64,000 nucleotides of DNA from Trebonia kvetii (GTDB lineage: Bacteria; Actinomycetota; Actinomycetes; Streptosporangiales; Streptosporangiaceae), in assembly GCF_007827045.1 (NCBI RefSeq), contig NZ_RPFW01000001.1, positions 1,402,519-1,466,518 of the forward strand. The letters are read 5' to 3'. Both the position numbers and the translations under genes were made by a program. Under the pieces are notes generated by a model. It was not told the DNA's origin, searched no databases, and was given only the letters and a program-made list of their open reading frames with translations. Position 1 is the stretch's first letter; each line of letters starts with the position of its first letter. Positions 1 through 10,354 of the stretch are shown here, piece by piece.

Positions 1-1296
1 CCGGTCCTGGTGACCCTGGTGCTGTTCGCGGTGCCGACCGTGGCCGCCACCTCATGGCGGCCCGCCGTGGAGCGCACCGCACAGGAACGCGGTGCGCAGT
101 CCACCCGGCTCGCGACGCACCTGTACACGCTGTCCACCACGGCGGCCGCCGGCAAGGAACTGCGGGTGCTCGGCATCGGCCCGGCGCTGGCCGGCCGGCG
201 CCGGGCCGCGTGGGAGACCTGGTACCGCCCGGTAGCCAAGGAGAGGAACCGCTCCGCCGCCTGGTACGCCGGCGGCTGGGCGATCTTCGCGCTCGGCTAC
301 ACCGGCGCGATCGCGCTTGTCGCCGCCGGGCCCCATGCCTCGGCCTCGGGCGCCATCCTGGTGCTGACCGCGGGCGCCAGGCTGTCGTCCTACCTTGGCG
401 CCACGGTGGGCGAGATCGGCTTCCTGCGCGGCACCTGGATGGACGGGGCGCAGCGGCTTGCCTGGCTCGAGCACTACGCCGCCGGGGTTGCGCAGCACGC
501 GAACCTGCCCGCGCCCGAGCGCATCACCGACGGCATCAGGCTCGAGCACGTGACGTTCCGCTACCCGGGCGCGAGCCGCCCCGCCCTGGACGATGTCGAC
601 CTGTTCCTGCCGGCCGGATCGGTCGTCGCGGTCGTCGGCGAGAACGGCGCGGGGAAGTCCACGCTGGTCAAGCTGCTCGCCAAGCTCTACTCCCCCGCAT
701 CCGGCCGGATCCTCGTCGACGGCGCCGACCTGGCCGAGATCGACACCGCGCGGTGGCGGGAACGGCTGGCCGGGGCGTTCCAGGACTTCTTCAGGTTCGA
801 GTTCCGCGCCGGGCAGGCGGTAGGCGTCGGTGACCTGCCGCGGCTCGACGCCGAGCCGGCGCTGGCCGCCGCGGTCGAGCGGGCAGGGGCCGCCGATCTG
901 ATCCGCGCCCTGCCATCGGGCCTTGCCACGCAGCTCGGGCCGACCTGGGACGGCGGGGTGGACGTGTCCTTCGGCCAGTGGCAGAAGATCGCACTCGCCC
1001 GCGGGTTCATGCGGGACGAGCCGCTGCTCGTCACGCTCGACGAGCCCACGGCGGCACTGGACGCGGAGACCGAGCACCAGCTGTTCGAGCGGTACGCGGA
1101 GCGGGCGCACCTAGCCAGGCAGAGCGGGAGTGTGACGGTCCTGGTGTCGCACCGGTTCAGCACGGTCCGGATGGCCGACCTTATCGTGGTCATGGACGGT
1201 GCCCGGGTGGCCGAGTACGGTAGCCACGACGAGCTGATGGCAAGGAACGGCCGGTACGCCGAGCTCTACCGTATCCAGGCGACTGCTTACCAGTAG
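1..1296 (+). CDS. ABC transporter, fused permease/ATPase (5' truncated)
   Basis: The reading frame is open from base 1, so the start lies outside the window; 431 codons are visible. About the first 150 residues are hydrophobic and form the end of a type I exporter membrane domain. The ATPase half follows: Walker A GENGAGKST, Q-loop AFQDFF, a degenerate signature VSFGQWQ in place of LSGGQ, Walker B LLVTLDEP with D-loop AALD, and the switch histidine in LVSHRFSTV. The order membrane domain then ATPase is typical of half-size exporters working as dimers. Substrate cannot be read from this part; such genes often sit in peptide or natural-product clusters, but no biosynthetic gene follows here. 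The family is clear from the motifs. Confidence 0.93.
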   Translation, partial: PVLVTLVLFAVPTVAATSWRPAVERTAQERGAQSTRLATHLYTLSTTAAAGKELRVLGIGPALAGRRRAAWETWYRPVAKERNRSAAWYAGGWAIFALGYTGAIALVAAGPHASASGAILVLTAGARLSSYLGATVGEIGFLRGTWMDGAQRLAWLEHYAAGVAQHANLPAPERITDGIRLEHVTFRYPGASRPALDDVDLFLPAGSVVAVVGENGAGKSTLVKLLAKLYSPASGRILVDGADLAEIDTARWRERLAGAFQDFFRFEFRAGQAVGVGDLPRLDAEPALAAAVERAGAADLIRALPSGLATQLGPTWDGGVDVSFGQWQKIALARGFMRDEPLLVTLDEPTAALDAETEHQLFERYAERAHLARQSGSVTVLVSHRFSTVRMADLIVVMDGARVAEYGSHDELMARNGRYAELYRIQATAYQ

Positions 1297-1471
1297 TCAA
1301 TGAGCCGTCGCGTGGACGCGCCTGCGATGACGGCCGGCCGCGATCGCGCACGGCCGTGCTCAACCGGCGCTCAATCACCGGATGGTTCAGTAACCAGTGC
1401 AAGGGGCCGCATCGATGTAACGGCGTTTTGGCTGGCCAAACGCCTGGAGTTGGGAAAGCAGGGGGCGCGTG

Positions 1472-1681
1472 ATGAACGATATTCGCGTCGCATATCCGGG
1501 ATACGAGGAGACATCCAGGCTCGACGAGCTCCGCGCGACGGAATACGGCTACCTCGACGAGGGCGGCCATGTCTACCTCGACTACACGGGTGCCGGGATC
1601 AGCGAGCGGCCGGTCAGTTCCAGCGTCTCCAGCACGGCGTCGACCGATCCGGCCGGCACGCCGCGGAGCGCGGCGGCGTAG
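1472..1681 (+). pseudogene. N-terminal fragment of a class V (PLP) aminotransferase-like gene
   Basis: The gene starts at ATG 1472 (or GTG 1469) behind a GGGGG-rich ribosome site. About 43 residues resemble the N terminus of actinobacterial class V-fold aminotransferase/desulfurase-like proteins (YGYLDEGGHVYLDYTGAG). From about base 1600 the frame turns into low-complexity Ser/Ala sequence and stops at 1681. That downstream stretch is the antisense of the neighbouring ABC fragment, so the aminotransferase is cut off before any PLP-binding lysine. It is therefore a non-functional 5' fragment. The family assignment rests on one short motif block and is moderately sure; the truncation is certain. 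Confidence 0.62.
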
Positions 1682-1947
1682 CGGAGCGTGCGGGCGAGCG
1701 GCAGGGCGAGGTGGATGATGTCGTCCTGCGGGACGTAGCCGATGCTCCGTGAAGCCAGGCTCACCGCACCGGAGACGGGCGGCCGCAGGCCGCACATCGT
1801 GTCGAGCAGCGTGGTCTTGCCTGAGCCGCTCGCGCCGATGATCGCGACAAGTTCCCCGGCTCCGACGGTCAGCGAGACGTCTTGCTGCGTGACAGCTCCC
1901 GACCTGGCCTGCTGCCCGAGCGCGCGTGCCTCGATCGCAGATTGCAC
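1582..1947 (-). pseudogene. N-terminal fragment of an ABC transporter ATPase
   Basis: The gene reads leftward from GTG 1947. It encodes the first half of an ATPase: Walker A IGASGSGKTT near residue 37 and Q-loop GYVPQDDIIH, followed by the PLARTLRYAAALRG stretch typical of ABCG/Rv1747-like ABC-2 exporters. The frame loses similarity after LELTGR at about base 1605 and stops at 1582, inside the antisense of the aminotransferase fragment. The signature motif, Walker B and all membrane segments are missing, so it cannot be a working transporter. An intact homologue would carry about 500 more residues. The facing fragment is broken at the same point, which indicates one rearrangement or a chimeric sequence join. 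Confidence 0.75.
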
Positions 1948-2016
1948 AGGCCCATTGTGCCCGGTATCACGCCGGGCGAGGGGCGCCGGGCCGAAGAGGG
2001 GATGGCCGGCGCCCGG

Positions 2017-2250
2017 TCACGGGCGCCCGAGGCGCGCGGCGATGTCTTCGAGTAGCTCGTACTCGGTGTCTGCGACGGCCGAACCGCCGCCCGTCCAGGT
2101 CGCCTCCCAGCGCCCGGAATCGCTGACGTACGGATGGGTGATCTTCAGAACCCGGTTGGCGTGCGCCGTCACCAGCGCGATCCGGCTCGCGGCACAGTCC
2201 GCCCCGCCGGGCGCGGGCGGGCGCCGCGCGACCGAAGATGACGGTTCCAT
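2017..2250 (-). CDS. small hypothetical protein, 77 aa
   Basis: The start at ATG 2250 is supported by a strong GGGAGG ribosome site nine bases upstream; a longer frame from 2322 lacks such support. The first 20 residues are Pro/Ala/Ser-rich. The remainder (SRIALVTAHANRVLKITHPYV onward to DTEYELLEDIAARLGRP) looks like a compact soluble alpha/beta domain with no signal peptide or membrane segment. I do not recognise the family. It reads away from the secreted-protein gene at 2658, and a LacI-type palindrome lies about 100 bases upstream. Confidence 0.55.
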   Translation of the reverse strand: MEPSSSVARRPPAPGGADCAASRIALVTAHANRVLKITHPYVSDSGRWEATWTGGGSAVADTEYELLEDIAARLGRP

Positions 2251-2348
2251 GCCGATCCCTCCCGTCCGGCGCCCGGCCGCCAAGGCCGGACGCCCAGGGC
2301 TGCAGCCCGGGCCCCGGGGCACCGCCAGGTCACCCCGAGTGCCACCAT

Positions 2349-2362
2349 TGTGAGCGCTAACA
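2349..2362. promoter_or_regulatory. LacI/GalR-type operator
   Basis: TGTGAGCGCTAACA is a near-perfect 7+7 palindrome with the central CG and the TGT/ACA ends common to LacI-family sites in actinomycetes. Two related sites lie before the arabinofuranosidase gene at 43594. It could act on either divergent neighbour. No LacI-family gene is present in the window. Confidence 0.5.
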
Positions 2363-2603
2363 CTGACTCATGTCAACACACTTCCGACATTTACGTATGC
2401 AGTCTGCGCACGTTAACAATTGAAAAGCTGAAACGCCGCAGGTGGCCGGTCATGCGCGACGAGGCCGAGACGGAGGCACCGTGGGCGGCGGGAGCAGGCC
2501 GAACCCGTTCCGAATACTCTGTATTTCCTCTCAATTCTATGGTTTTCCTCTGCATTTTGTCAGCCACCGAACCCGGGCCGGCGTGGCGGCCGTGAGAGCG
2601 ATT

Positions 2604-2640
2604 GGCAGGCCCGGGAGGAGGGCCTGCCCCCCTGGGCAGG
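2604..2640 (+). promoter_or_regulatory. two mutually exclusive leader hairpins
   Basis: Arm 2604-2612 (GGCAGGCCC) pairs perfectly with 2620-2628 around a GGGAGGA loop. The segment 2623-2629 (CCTGCCC) can instead pair with 2634-2640 (GGGCAGG). The two helices share bases and cannot form together. They end a few bases before the ribosome site of the gene at 2658. This could tune translation or be an accident of GC-rich sequence; it matches no riboswitch class I know. Confidence 0.35.
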
Positions 2641-2657
2641 CGAGTGAAGGGACCCCC

Positions 2658-3869
2658 ATGCGGCGCACGCTTAGCAACGCCAGGAAGATCACCAGCATCG
2701 CTACCAAGTACGCGCATCCCGGCCGCCGGGCCGGACGCATCGGAGCAGCGGCAATCGGAGCGGGGCTCGCAGTGACCGGGCTGACCGTCGTCGCGGTACC
2801 CGCGCACGCCGCGGCGCAGCCGGACAGCTTCGCACGGACCCTTCTCATCGCCAACAAGGCTTCCTACCACGCGAAGCTGACCGACCCCACCCTGACCAAC
2901 GCCTGGGGCCTGGCGGCCGGCCCTGGCACCCCCATCTGGGTGTCCGACAACGGCTCCGGGATGGCCGGTATCTACAGCGGCGGGGTCAAGGGCAGCAAGG
3001 TCGTACGCGACTTCAGCGTGCCCGTGCCCGGCGGCAACCCCACCGGCCAGGTGTTCAACCCGGACGCGGCCGCCTTCCATGTCGGCGGGCCGAACGGCAG
3101 CGCAGCCGTCTTCATCGTCGACACCGATTCGACCGGCAAGAAGCAGTCACCGGGGCAGCTCGAGGCGTGGGACGGTGGCGCCGCCTTCGTCGTCGAGGAC
3201 AGCGTCAAGGGCGGAGCGGGCGGCAAGGTGCCCGCGCACGCCGTGTTCAAGGGGCTGGCGATCGCCACCGGGCCCAAAGCCGGACCCGAGCTGTTCGCGG
3301 CCGACGTGGCCAACGGGAAGATCGACGTGTTCAACAAGAACTTCAAGTTCGTCAGCACTCCCGGCGAGTTCAAGGACCCGAAGATCCCGGCCGGCTTCGT
3401 GCCGTTCAACGTGCAGAACCTGGGCGGGAAGCTCTACGTCACCTACGCCAAGCAGAACAAGGCGAAGACCGACGTGCTCGTCGGCAAGGGCCGCGGCTTC
3501 GTCGACGTGTACACGGTCAACGGGAAGCTGATCAAGCACCTGGCCGGCGGCGGCGAGCTCAACGCGCCGTGGGGCCTGGCGATCGCGCCGAAGGGCTTCG
3601 GGCCGTTCGGCGGCGCGCTGCTCGTCGGAAACCTCGGCAACGGCTGGATCAACGCGTTCAACCCAACTACTGGCAAGTACCTTGGCTGGCTCGACACGCC
3701 GAACGGCACGCCGATCGCCATCCCCGGGCTGTGGGGGCTCGAGGTGGGCAACTCCTCGTTCGGCGGATCGTCCGCGGTTGAGTTCAGCGCCGGGCCGCAC
3801 GGCTACCGAGACGGCCTGGTGGGCATCCTCACCCCTGCCAAGCCGGCCGCCACCGGGGGCGGCTGGTAG
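2658..3869 (+). CDS. TIGR03118-like secreted protein
   Basis: ATG 2658 follows a GTGAAGGGA ribosome site, giving 403 residues; the frame open further upstream is non-coding leader. Residues 1-50 form an Arg-rich start, a hydrophobic segment (AAAIGAGLAVTGLTVVAV) and a likely signal-peptidase site after AHAA. The mature protein resembles the TIGR03118 family: SFARTLLIANKASYHAKLTDPTLTNAWG, then GTPIWVSDNGSG, and repeated strands such as NAPWGLAIAPKGFGPFGG and GGALLVGNLGNGWINAF, which suggest a beta-propeller-like fold. The biochemical role of the family is unknown. The gene is single, ends in a strong shared hairpin, and has possible regulation by the upstream palindrome and leader hairpins. Confidence 0.85.
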   Translation: MRRTLSNARKITSIATKYAHPGRRAGRIGAAAIGAGLAVTGLTVVAVPAHAAAQPDSFARTLLIANKASYHAKLTDPTLTNAWGLAAGPGTPIWVSDNGSGMAGIYSGGVKGSKVVRDFSVPVPGGNPTGQVFNPDAAAFHVGGPNGSAAVFIVDTDSTGKKQSPGQLEAWDGGAAFVVEDSVKGGAGGKVPAHAVFKGLAIATGPKAGPELFAADVANGKIDVFNKNFKFVSTPGEFKDPKIPAGFVPFNVQNLGGKLYVTYAKQNKAKTDVLVGKGRGFVDVYTVNGKLIKHLAGGGELNAPWGLAIAPKGFGPFGGALLVGNLGNGWINAFNPTTGKYLGWLDTPNGTPIAIPGLWGLEVGNSSFGGSSAVEFSAGPHGYRDGLVGILTPAKPAATGGGW

Positions 3870-3888
3870 CCGACGCGGCGAGTGAGAG

Positions 3889-3936
3889 CGCACCCGTTCG
3901 GGATGAGATTTCCTCTCTTCATCCCGAACGGGTGCG
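3889..3936. terminator. 18-bp hairpin between convergent genes
   Basis: Arms 3889-3906 and 3919-3936 are perfectly complementary around a 12-base pyrimidine-rich loop; the core is CACCCGTTCGGGATGA. It sits between two convergent secreted-protein genes and can serve both. The CCCGTTCGGG core recurs in hairpins at 37054 and 57921. Confidence 0.82.
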
Positions 3937-3967
3937 TGGCTTCGCCCGGTCCCTGACTAGTGACCGG

Positions 3968-5011
3968 TTACGCGGCGACTAGCTTGACGGCGTTGTAGAA
4001 GCCCTGGGTGGGCGTCTTCGCGGTCAGCGTGCCTGCCAGCGCGGTGTTCGCCTTGAACGGCTTGCTTACCTTGACCGAGCCGAAGTACTCGGTGGTCGTC
4101 GCCTTGTACTTCTTGCTGCCGATGTAGCACGTGACTGGCGGGCTGGCGAAGCCGCTGCTGTAAGAGATCAACCCGGCACCGGTGATGGCGCCGGACGCGA
4201 GCCCGCTGACCGCGACCGTCTTCGATGCCGTGCTGACCTTGGGCGCAGGGCCGTTGACCGCCACCAGGGCCGAGCGCTGGACCCACTTGGACGCGGTCTT
4301 GAACGGACCCTGGGCGAACAGGTCCTGCCATGTCTTCGATCCGGGTGTCTGCGCGCCGAGCACATTGCTCGAATTGTTGGCGGCGGTGACGAACCAGCCA
4401 CTGCCCGCGCACGGGGTCTTGACCGGCGGGATCTTCGGCTGGCAGGACTTGTCGACGTCAAGCGACGCGCCAGCCTTCCCGCTGAACTTGAGCTTGACCT
4501 TGACGCTCTTCAGGCCGGTGACCAGCGTGAGGGAACCGGTCACCTTGCCGGTGTATACGGTCTCCGAGCCTTTGGTGCAGGCGCTCTTCGTGGCCTTGGT
4601 CGGCGCGAAGGCCGCCGTGACGGACAGCACCGGGCTGAGCGTCTTGCCGGTGGCGAAGCTGGCGTGCCCGGTGCTTGTGACCTTCAGTTCCTTGGCCGCC
4701 GTCTTGCCGTACCCAGCGGTGGTCATCCACTGGTGCTGCTCGGAGACGCCCTTGTAGGTCGTGCTGAGCAGGACGCCCACGGCGTCGTTGCCCGCGTTGA
4801 AGTCGACAATCCAGGTGTGGCCGAGTGTCTTGGCGCTGCCAACGAAGTCGAGCGAGTACTGGGTGGTGGTGCTCGCCCCTGGGCTAGTCGGCACGGTGCT
4901 CGCCTGGGCCGCGCCTGCCGGCAGACCCACGGCAAGCAGTCCAGCCGCCAGTGCCGCAGCCCCCAGGACGCGCGGCATCCGCCAGCGGCGGGACTTCCCG
5001 TCGTGCTCCAT
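3968..5011 (-). CDS. secreted protein of unknown function, 347 aa
   Basis: ATG 5011 is preceded by AAAGGAAA on the minus strand; a longer frame to 5104 has no ribosome site. Residues 1-38 are a signal peptide (basic start, VLGAAALAAGLLAVGLP, cleavage near AQAS). The mature part is rich in Thr, Ser, Lys and Gly and predicts mostly beta strands. Five to six cysteines (for example SACTKG, DKSCQP, TPCAGSG, TCYIG) could form disulfides outside the cell. No catalytic motif is visible and I do not recognise the family. It is monocistronic, sharing a terminator hairpin with the convergent gene at 2658. Confidence 0.8.
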   Translation of the reverse strand: MEHDGKSRRWRMPRVLGAAALAAGLLAVGLPAGAAQASTVPTSPGASTTTQYSLDFVGSAKTLGHTWIVDFNAGNDAVGVLLSTTYKGVSEQHQWMTTAGYGKTAAKELKVTSTGHASFATGKTLSPVLSVTAAFAPTKATKSACTKGSETVYTGKVTGSLTLVTGLKSVKVKLKFSGKAGASLDVDKSCQPKIPPVKTPCAGSGWFVTAANNSSNVLGAQTPGSKTWQDLFAQGPFKTASKWVQRSALVAVNGPAPKVSTASKTVAVSGLASGAITGAGLISYSSGFASPPVTCYIGSKKYKATTTEYFGSVKVSKPFKANTALAGTLTAKTPTQGFYNAVKLVAA

Positions 5012-5137
5012 TCGGTTTCCTTTCGTTGTCCTGCCCCGAAGAGTGACATTCACATCACTCACAAAACACACATTTCCACCCAACCCACGGACACCATAGG
5101 GCACGGGATGACCGCAAAGAAAGGGTCTATCCGGCGG

Positions 5138-6046
5138 TCAGCGTGCGAACGCGGCCGCGGCCGCGGCGGGCTCGTCGCGGTAGGCGGTCAGCGAGCGCGA
5201 CCCGCTCGCCAGCACCGTCGAGATCAGCGCGCGCACCGCCGGGCGCTGGTCGGTGCGCGGGTTGGTCTGCAGCATCAGGTCGATCGTGCCGAGCTCGGGC
5301 AGCCGGTAGCCCGGCCCGAGCGTGCTGAGCTGGGCAGGCACCAGGCTGGCGGCCATGGCCGAGATGCCGATGCCGGCCGCGACCGCCGCGATCAGCCCGT
5401 TGACGCCGTGGCAAACGCAGGCGCTGCGGAACGGGACGCGGGCACGTTGCAGTGCGCGGCGCATCTCGGTGCGCGACATGCTCGGCGCCGGGTAGACCAC
5501 AAGCGGCAGCGGCTTCGTCGGGTCGAGCCTGGTCGACGGCGTGCCCACCCAGACCATGCGATCCCGCTTGACGAGCTGGCCGCGCTGCTCGCCGCTCGGC
5601 CGCTTGCCGATGAAGACGTCGAGCTTGTCCCCCTCCAGGCGCTGGTGCAGCAGGCCGCTCTGGTCGACGATCAGGTCGAAGTCGACGAGCGGGTTGTCCC
5701 TGCGAAAGTCGCGCAGGATCTGCGGCAGCCGGGTGAGCGCCAGGTCGTCGGCGATGCCGATCCGCAGCCGCCCGCGCGGCCGCGAGCCGCTGAAGTAGGC
5801 CGCCGCCTGCTCGGAGGCGGCCAGGATGTTGCGCGCGAACCCGATCATCGCCTCGCCGTCGGCGGTCAGCGACACCGAGTGCGTGTCGCGCAGCACCAGG
5901 GTCCTGCCGACCTGCTGCTCTAGGCGGCGGATGTGCTGGCTGACGGTCGGCTGCTGCAGGCCGAGCCGGGCCGCGGCACGGGTGAAGCTGCCCGTCTGCT
6001 CGACGGCAAGGAACGTGGTGAGCAGCTGCGGGTCATAGCCAGTCAT
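5138..6046 (-). CDS. LysR-family transcriptional regulator
   Basis: The protein has 302 residues. The N-terminal winged helix is plain: LLTTFLAVEQTGSFTRAAARLG, then QPTVSQHIRRLEQQVG. The substrate-binding domain begins near residue 90 (GRLRIGIADDLALTRLPQIL) and has the usual two-lobed length. It is divergent from the MFS gene at 6150 with 103 bases between, which is the classic LysR arrangement, so that transporter is the likely target. The inducer is unknown. Confidence 0.92.
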   Translation of the reverse strand: MTGYDPQLLTTFLAVEQTGSFTRAAARLGLQQPTVSQHIRRLEQQVGRTLVLRDTHSVSLTADGEAMIGFARNILAASEQAAAYFSGSRPRGRLRIGIADDLALTRLPQILRDFRRDNPLVDFDLIVDQSGLLHQRLEGDKLDVFIGKRPSGEQRGQLVKRDRMVWVGTPSTRLDPTKPLPLVVYPAPSMSRTEMRRALQRARVPFRSACVCHGVNGLIAAVAAGIGISAMAASLVPAQLSTLGPGYRLPELGTIDLMLQTNPRTDQRPAVRALISTVLASGSRSLTAYRDEPAAAAAAFAR

Positions 6047-7551
6047 AACGATTCACAATAACAGTTAGGCAGATGATTGCCGTTCCACATAAATCGCAGG
6101 TGGCAGAGAATGCCTAAAGACAACTAAGACGAGCAGGAAGGCGTTCCCAGTGACTACCGCCGAGGCGATTCGGCAACCGAGGGGCGCCTTCGCCGCCCTC
6201 ACCGTGCGCAGCTACCGGATCTACCTCGCCGGCCAGAGCCTGGCCAACACCGGGTCGTGGATGCAGAGCATCGCCCAGGACTGGCTGATCTTCAGCCTCA
6301 CGCGCAGTTCGGCCGCCGTCGGCGTGACGATGGCCCTGCAGTTCGGTCCGATACTGCTGCTCGGCATGCACGCGGGGATCGCGGCCGACCGGCTGTCTAA
6401 GCGGCGCATCCTGCTGATCACGCAGACGCTGAACGCCGTCAGCACCGCGCTACTTGCGGTCATCACCATCGCCGGCGCGGTCACCGCCGCCGACGTGTAC
6501 GTGTTCGCGCTGCTGAGCGGGGTGATCTTCGCGTTCGACGTGCCCGCGCGGCAGGCGTTCGTCACCGACGTGGTGCCGGAGGGCCAGCTCCGCGCGGCCA
6601 TCTCGCTGAACGCCGCGGCGTTCCAGGCCGCACGGCTCGTCGGGCCGGCCCTCGCCAGCGTCCTCATCGTGTGCGCGGGCACCGGCTGGGTGTTCGCCGC
6701 CAACGCCGCCTGCTACCTCGGCCCTACCGTCGGCCTGCTCCTGCTGCGACCTGCCGGCCTGCAGCCGTCCGCCGCCCCCGCCGCCTCCGCCGCCCGCTCA
6801 CCGCGCGCGGCGCGCGAGGCCGCCGCGTACGTGTGGCGCCGGCCGGAGATTCTGTGGACGATCTTCCTCGTCGGCGTGCTCGGCACGTTCGGCCTCAACT
6901 TCCCGATCGTGCTCACCGCCATGGCGAAGTCGGCGTACGGGGACGATGCGAGCACCTACGGCCTGTTCAACATCGTTCTCGGGCTCGGCTCGGCGGCCGG
7001 CGCGGTGCTCGCAGCCGCGGGCGCCAGGCCGCGGACCCGCGCGATCGTGAGCTGCGCGGCGCTGTTCGGCGTGCTCCAGGTCGCCGGGGCGCTGGCACCG
7101 GGCATCGCCGTCTTCGCCGTGCTGCTCGCCGCCATGGGCCTGGTTAACCTGATCTGCCAGGCGATGGCCAACTCGGCCGTCCAGCTCGCCGTGGATCCGG
7201 AGATGCGCGGCCGTGTCATGGGCCTTTACATGCTGGCCTTCATCGGCGGCACGCCCATCGGCGCGCTCACCGTCGGCGAGATCACCAGCCACTTTGGCGC
7301 GCGGGCGGGCATGGCCTTCTGCGGCACGGTGCCAGCGGTCGCCGCGGTGGTCGTGGCCATCGTGCTGGCGGCGAGGGCACGCGGGGGCGCCGCCGCGCGG
7401 CGGCCGGACAACCCGAAAGTCCGCACCTTCGCACTATTCCCACACCACCCGAACGGGTCATATCGTGGTCGCCGGGGCCGGTCTTTTCCCGGGTGCACGT
7501 CACACCCCAAGCGAATGTGCATGATTGTCGCGAGGGGAGGCGAACCGAACG

Positions 7552-9183
<1,632 letters not shown>

Positions 9184-10002
9184 CTCCCTGGTCCACCAGA
9201 GGTCCTCCTGACGGGAGCACCAGGCAGGGTCGGCAAGCAGCCGGAGGTCGCTTGGCGCGACGATGCCGTGCTCGATGAGCACCCGGACGGCGACCTCATC
9301 CGACAGGCGGACATCAGGCCCGGCGAGGCCGCGCTCGGTGATCTTGCGGCGCAGCACCTTGAGGTGCTCGGCGACGCGCGCGGCCAGCCGGTCGCGGAAC
9401 TCCTGGTCGGTCTCGAACCGCTCGAGTTCGTGGTGCGCGCCGGTCACCTCAAGCGCCGCCCTGGCGATCTCCGGCGTGCGCGGTAGCGGCGACGTCGCGC
9501 CCGGGTCGGTGAGCCATGGCCGGCACCACATCAGCGCGACGAGGAAGAGCTTGGTCTTGGGGTCCAGGTAGAGCGGCAGCACCGTGCCGTCGCCCTCGGG
9601 CGCGGCAGGGCTCGCGGCGGGCTCCGCGTCGGCCGCCCCGGCCGTGCGCCGGTGCCGCCCGGGGACCATGACCGCGATCTGCAGCCCGTCGTCGAGCATG
9701 GCACGGGAGCCGACCATCGCCGTGCCCGCGTGGACCAGCCAGCCGCCGGCCGGTTCTCCGTCGCCCTCCACCCGCGGCAGCCGGATCCGGTATCCGTCGC
9801 CCGCCACGTACAGCGCGTGCGTCCGGCTGATGTTGGCGATCCAGGCACCTTCGGGGGTCGTCCTGATGATCCCGGCACGCCGGGAGAGTCCGCGCCCAGC
9901 GGAAATCGCCAGGTCTACCTCGGGTCCTCGCCCGAACACCAGCTGGCTGCCTTCGGTGAGCCGGATGACCTGGCCGGACGCGGTACTGACGTGCGTGGCC
10001 AC

Positions 10003-10354
10003 CGGGCCAGTCTAAGCACGCGGGTTCCGTCAGGTGCACCCCCTGATTCGGGGATGGCGCCTCGGTTCGCGATGCGGTTAGCTCCAGATGGGGAGGCGCC
10101 GCACGCCGCGTTGGGAACAGCCCGCAAGGGCCGGGCCACGCGCCGGAGGGTGGGGACCAGGTTCTTTTGGTCCTGGGGTGATCCGGTGCAATGGTCACCG
10201 GCGCACGGCGTCTCGCCAAGGACGGGCAGCATTTTGGCTACCGGTCGAGCGGCAGCGCACGGCATTTCGCATTATGCGAGGGGGGGCGTGCGCTGCCGCG
10301 CCCGCCCCCAGAGCCGGGAAGCTGGCCCCGGCTTACCTCGCGTACTTGGTTATC
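10003..10354. other. intergenic region, 352 bp, with hairpin
   Basis: This gap lies between the end of the GH87 gene and the FHA start, both on the minus strand. The left part would hold the FHA promoter; no clear boxes are visible. The right part carries the hairpin at 10249-10299. No coding region is supported on either strand. Confidence 0.55.
10249..10299 (-). terminator. nested hairpin after the GH87 gene
   Basis: Arms 10249-10261 (GCGGCAGCGCACG) and 10287-10299 pair perfectly over 13 bases. A second small hairpin, TCGCA-TTA-TGCGA (10267-10279), lies in the loop. It sits about 55 bases beyond the stop of the GH87 gene, where a terminator is expected. Confidence 0.65.

Larger units (their letters stand above)
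2251..2657. other. divergent intergenic region, 407 bp
   Basis: This gap separates the leftward small gene from the rightward secreted-protein gene. It is AT-richer than its surroundings between 2360 and 2570. It holds a LacI-type palindrome (2349-2362), a T-rich tract around 2520-2560, and two overlapping hairpins just before the next ribosome site (2604-2640). A sequence arm GAACCCGTTC near 2500 resembles one arm of the hairpins at 57921 and 3889 but has no partner here. The frame that stays open through this gap into the next gene has no coding character. Confidence 0.6.

Noticed and set aside
2500..2640. Known riboswitch (for example c-di-AMP type) before the secreted-protein gene
   Set aside because: I could not match the conserved core bases of any class; only simple hairpins are seen.
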